From: Chamaea fasciata | Taxonomy: Eukaryota; Chordata; Aves; Passeriformes; Sylviidae | Direction: 5' to 3' | Assembly (NCBI GenBank): GCA_029207755.1 | Contig: JARCOQ010000002.1 | Coordinates: 40,744,244 to 40,808,243, forward strand | Length of the DNA stretch: 64,000 bases | Translations under genes and position numbers: made by a program | Notes under the pieces: model-generated | Told to the model about the DNA's origin: nothing | What the model saw: only the letters and a program-made list of their open reading frames with translations | Database searches by the model: none | Part shown: positions 60,500 to 64,000 of the stretch, in pieces | Numbering within the stretch: position 1 is the stretch's first letter | How the letters are laid out: each line of letters starts with the position of its first letter

Positions 60500-60856
60500 T
60501 GGAGCTCTGGAGCCTCATAACAGAAGTACATGGATTGCTTGGACTGACTCCAGAGGAAGGCTATAAGGATGATCAGAAGGATGGAGTACTTCCTGTTTAA
60601 GGAGAGGCTGAGAGAGTTGGGGTTATTCAGCCTGGAGAGGAGAAAGCTTCAGGGAGACTTTATAGCTCCTTCCTCTATGTACAAGGAGCTACAAGAAACC
60701 TGGAGAAGGACTTCTAACAAGGGCATGTACTGATGTAACGAGGGCTAACGGCTTTTAACTGAAAGAGAGTATATTTAGATTAGCTATTAGGAAGAAATTC
60801 TTTACTCTGAGGTGGTGAGACACTGGCACAAGTTGCCCAGAGAAGCTGTAAGCCTC
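60500..60856 (+). mobile_element. CR1 LINE fragment lacking its 3' end
   Basis: Forward CR1 landmarks: tggagctctggagcc, ggagaggctgagagagttgg, ttattcagcctggagagg, gggcatgtactgatgtaacg, attaggaagaaattcttta and gttgcccagagaagctgt. It stops there, without the terminal repeat found in normal CR1 copies, so the 3' end was removed later. Confidence 0.85.
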
Positions 60857-61831
60857 ATTCCTTTTTGCATTTTCAAATTCTGATTCTGAAGTCTTATCCA
60901 GCTGCAAAGCAGGTGGCGGGAAAGAGCAGCCTATGGCAATACTAATGGTGATGCCTTGCTCATTAGATATTGAAATACCTATTCCATCCTGAGAGAGTTT
61001 GTACTTTATATTTGAAGCATATGGTAGCTTATGTCCTCTCATAATTTTTACACTGTACTAGTGCCATTCAGAGATTTTTTTTTTTTTAACTCATACAACC
61101 TTGTATTTAAAAAAAAAAAAAAAAAAAAGTTCTTGTTGAAGTTTTGATGTTGGGAAAATTTTGTGGCTGTTCCGCAGGTTAAGCGGATGTCACAGAAACA
61201 CTATTGTGTTCCAGAACTTCTGCATCTGTCACTTTTCTATGTTGTTGTGGGCTTTTTATTTGTTTATTTGTTTGTTTGTTTGTTTTAATATTCTCATGAT
61301 GCTAGGAAAAAATGCCAAGGAGAGTTTTTCTGTGCACTCACTTTTTTGTCTTGGGCCTTGCATTCCCCATTTCACAATGCATGGATGTAAAAGGGTAAAT
61401 TCTTCACAAACATAAAACTGTCACGAAATATTTCTTGTTTTGGAATATGGAAAGTAGCCACAGGCTACCTTTGTTTTATCAGTGTTTCCTCCTTTTTTAA
61501 AGCTGAATTTCAAAAAAAGACCTGAAACTCTGAAATAGTTTCTTAGTTTGTTTTCGAGCTTCCTCTGTCTGAATAAACATGCCAATCAGTCTCAGATCCT
61601 TTATCTTTCATAGGCCTGGGAAAAGAACAAATAAAAGAGGTTTCTCTCTTCTCTCACCAGCTTCCTCTGTTTTCTTGAGTCCTAATCCACAGGGTCTGTT
61701 TGGAAAGAAATTGAGTCTTGACATCAGCTTTTCAAAGATCTGAACATTTTTAAACTAAATGTTCCCCAGGCTTCATGCAGGAGGCATTTTACTATAGCAG
61801 AAAACTGACTGGGATCAGTGCTTGGCATCAT
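60857..61831. other. Non-coding host DNA with homopolymers and a TTTG run
   Basis: It contains T13 (61075-61087), A20 (61109-61128) and a TTTG repeat (about 61254-61286). No gene supported. Confidence 0.55.
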
Positions 61832-62036
61832 AATGATAGAATCATAGAATGCTTTGGATTGGAAGGAACCTTACAGATCATCCACCATCTCTGCCATGAG
61901 CAGGGGGCACCTTCCACTAGACCAGGTTGCTCAGAGCATCATCCAACCTGGTGCTGTACAACTCCAGGAATGGGGCAGCCATGACTTCTCTGGGCAACCT
62001 GTGCTAGTGTCTCATCACTCATCAGTGAAGAAATAA
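61832..62036 (-). mobile_element. CR1 LINE 3' fragment
   Basis: Reverse CR1 terminus: atagaatcatagaatgcttt, ggaaggaaccttacagatca, gagcagggggcaccttccac, taga, then ccaggttgctcagagc and ctctgggcaacctgtgctag. The frames across it are shadows. Confidence 0.9.
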
Positions 62037-62967
62037 TAGTTTATTTTATTAAGTGATACTTAAATTAACTCCAGCGGTGTTAATTTTGTTTTCCCACAAG
62101 CCCAGAAGAGAGCTGAAAAAAAGGGGAAAATGAGAGATAAATGAGGTAGGTAGACATTTATGGTCTGCCTTGCTTGGTGATTAATTTCTCTATGCATTTT
62201 CCAGGTTCAAATGGAGTATTCTGGTCAATGTCATTCTTTCATGCAGCAGCACATTTTTTCATGAATTATTTATTTGCACAAAGTACCTATGAGTCATGAA
62301 TGGTGTGCTCAGTAGTCAGGTGCTTCTTTTTCCTACAAAAAGGATAATATGTAAATGAAACAAAGACTGTAAAATTTCATCATCAATCTATTTGGCTGAA
62401 GTTTATGGCTCCTCTGCTATTCATATGTATTTTCTCTTTGCTGTTTTTTTGCTCATCTTCTTGCATGCAGGTTTTATTGTACCAGGTTCCCTTTCCAAGT
62501 CCTTATGCAGCACTATCAAGCTTTCAGTTCAGAACTGCTTACAAAGTCAAAATTTGACTTCACATAGTGATTTTCTTCAGTGAGATAAACTCATAGTACT
62601 TCATTTTCCCTTGCAAGAAGTTAGAGGGGGAATGGAAGAGTTTAATTTCTTTTGAGAGAAGTGACTCTAAGAAAATATGATTAACAACTGCTTACAGAAC
62701 ACACTCACACCGCAATAGAATATTTTTACAGCAAAAGATATCTGTGTCCATTAACAATTATTAGCTGACTTGTTCCCTTTCCAGATCCATGTGTTGAATT
62801 TGTACTTCTATTAATTTTGTTTCTATTGTAAATATAAAATATAGTTTGTATTGTAGAAGCTCTAATTAGCACTTGATGTTGAGACAACAGGCCTTTTCTT
62901 CTTTTCTTTAATCTTTTTGAGCTTTCACTATAACTTTAGGTTAGTATGTGCCTTGCTTGCTTCATGT
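62037..62967. other. Non-coding host DNA, nothing recognised
   Basis: AT-rich sequence without a supported feature. Confidence 0.55.
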
Positions 62968-63486
62968 TGTAGTGGTTTGAAAGCAAAACAAATGAGAGGC
63001 TCCAAGTCAGAGATACAATTTAATAGGAAGAAAGGAAAGAAAGTAAAATAAAATAGATGCAATAATACAAAAGACCACTGACAGGGACAGAATACTACCT
63101 GAGCAAAGTGTTGGAAGCAGTCCAGATGAGGTGGTCCTCCTGAAGCAGTGATCCTGTAGAAAGGTCTGGTAGCTCGGATCTTCTGGTAATCCAGTGGATA
63201 AGGCCCCCTCTGGTGTTCAGAGTCTCATCTTATATCCAGGCTGGAATGCTTGGTTCCTCCTTCTGGGCGGAGCATCTCACAATGGGATGGTGAGTCATGT
63301 GATAAGGCCTGATGGGCCCTTTAACAGGAGATAGTCCAGGAGGGGGTTATCTGTGAGTCATGTGGCAAAGGTGCTGATGGGCCCATTAACAGAAGATAAT
63401 CCAGAGTGGGTGAGGCAGGGAGCACTGCCTCACCTGGTTTCAACAGTTCATGAAGATGGTGATAGAATATGCTTCAACCTAGGACA
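62968..63486 (-). repeat. Solo LTR of the provirus family (519 bp)
   Basis: It is close to 4652-5182 end to end (tgtagtggtttgaa...caacctaggaca), with TATA at 63229-63237 and ATTAAA at 63024-63019. The U3 tandem unit is clearest here: 63291-63353 and 63354-63416, each opening with TGAGTCA. The flanks catgt (left) and cgtca (right) do not match, unlike at 41807, so this copy may come from recombination between different insertions or a flank was lost. Confidence 0.93.
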
Positions 63487-64000
63487 CGTCAAATGATGTA
63501 TATACATATATATATATATATATGTGTATATACATTCTTTTATATATATATGTATAAAAGAAACTGAAAGAAACAGCTTACAACCTGAAAAAAGAAAATT
63601 TGGAGTCAACGTGGGATAAGAACAGGTTAGGCGAAGTGGATCTTTTATTCATTTTGATGCCTGCAATCTGAAGAACTGCAAGGAAGTTGCAAATCCACAT
63701 TTCCAAGTCCACACTTGCATCTTCACTATGTTCAATGCTGAAAGTGGACTGGAAATACCAGGTGTTCCAGGGCTGTGTCCAATAAATCTTAAACAGAGGG
63801 ATACAAGACAAATAGCATAAAGGATGGGGTCTTGTTCTAGCATCTGAAGTGTGTCCCACAGTGGAAATCCATGTGTCCCACAATGTTTTGATAACTCAGT
63901 CGTCTCCATAAGTGTCTGATTCTAGGCTGCAGAAATCCCTTATAGCAATGGATTTCATAAATACATACTTAATGACAAACAAAACCAAAATCTTTTTTGC
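63487..64000. other. Host DNA with a palindromic TA tract
   Basis: A TA-rich, near-palindromic tract lies at 63496-63556, directly beside the LTR. The rest has only short frames (up to 101 aa, minus strand 63883-63578) with no known domain. Confidence 0.5.
63496..63556. repeat. TA-rich near-palindrome
   Basis: An atgtatatacata arm, a TA core and a tatgtgtatatacat arm form an almost perfect inverted repeat, followed by a second TA run. Confidence 0.85.

Overview
The window looks like a gene-poor stretch of a bird genome. The evidence is several CR1 LINE fragments with the avian CR1 3'-end signature, several families of avian ERV-L-type LTRs, AT-rich sequence with few CpGs, short scattered microsatellites, and no recognisable host exon. 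The LTR families fit a neoavian bird, perhaps a songbird, but the species cannot be fixed from sequence alone.

Layout: positions 1-5182 hold the 5' part of an endogenous retrovirus on the minus strand (5' LTR, tRNA-Lys primer-binding site, gag, protease, RT, RNase H and most of integrase). It runs off the left edge, so the catalytic Glu of integrase, any later gene and the 3' LTR lie outside. The rest is intergenic or intronic-looking DNA holding two more LTRs of the same family as solo copies (41807-42434, 62968-63486), an older relative (8568-9263), four decayed copies of a second LTR family (10450, 24068, 36315, 44178), a probable alpharetrovirus/ERVK-like LTR (14589-15118), seven CR1 fragments and a number of simple repeats.

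The provirus is the main item. Its whole coding region, 4569 down to 1, is a single reading frame of 1523 codons with no frameshift and nine stops (eight TAG, one TGA, no TAA). One TAG (2772-2770) sits exactly between gag and protease and is followed by a 10-nt spacer and a possible H-type pseudoknot, as expected for a readthrough signal. The other eight mostly fall where this family would be expected to have tryptophan, so they look like TGG codons changed by G-to-A, the footprint of cytidine-deaminase editing. The gag protein is also odd: hydrophobic N-terminal segments, four tandem STQT repeats resembling dynein light chain (LC8) ligands, and an Arg-rich C-terminus without zinc knuckles.

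No host protein gene, tRNA, rRNA or CRISPR could be supported. Open frames outside the provirus are short and resemble no family I recognise.
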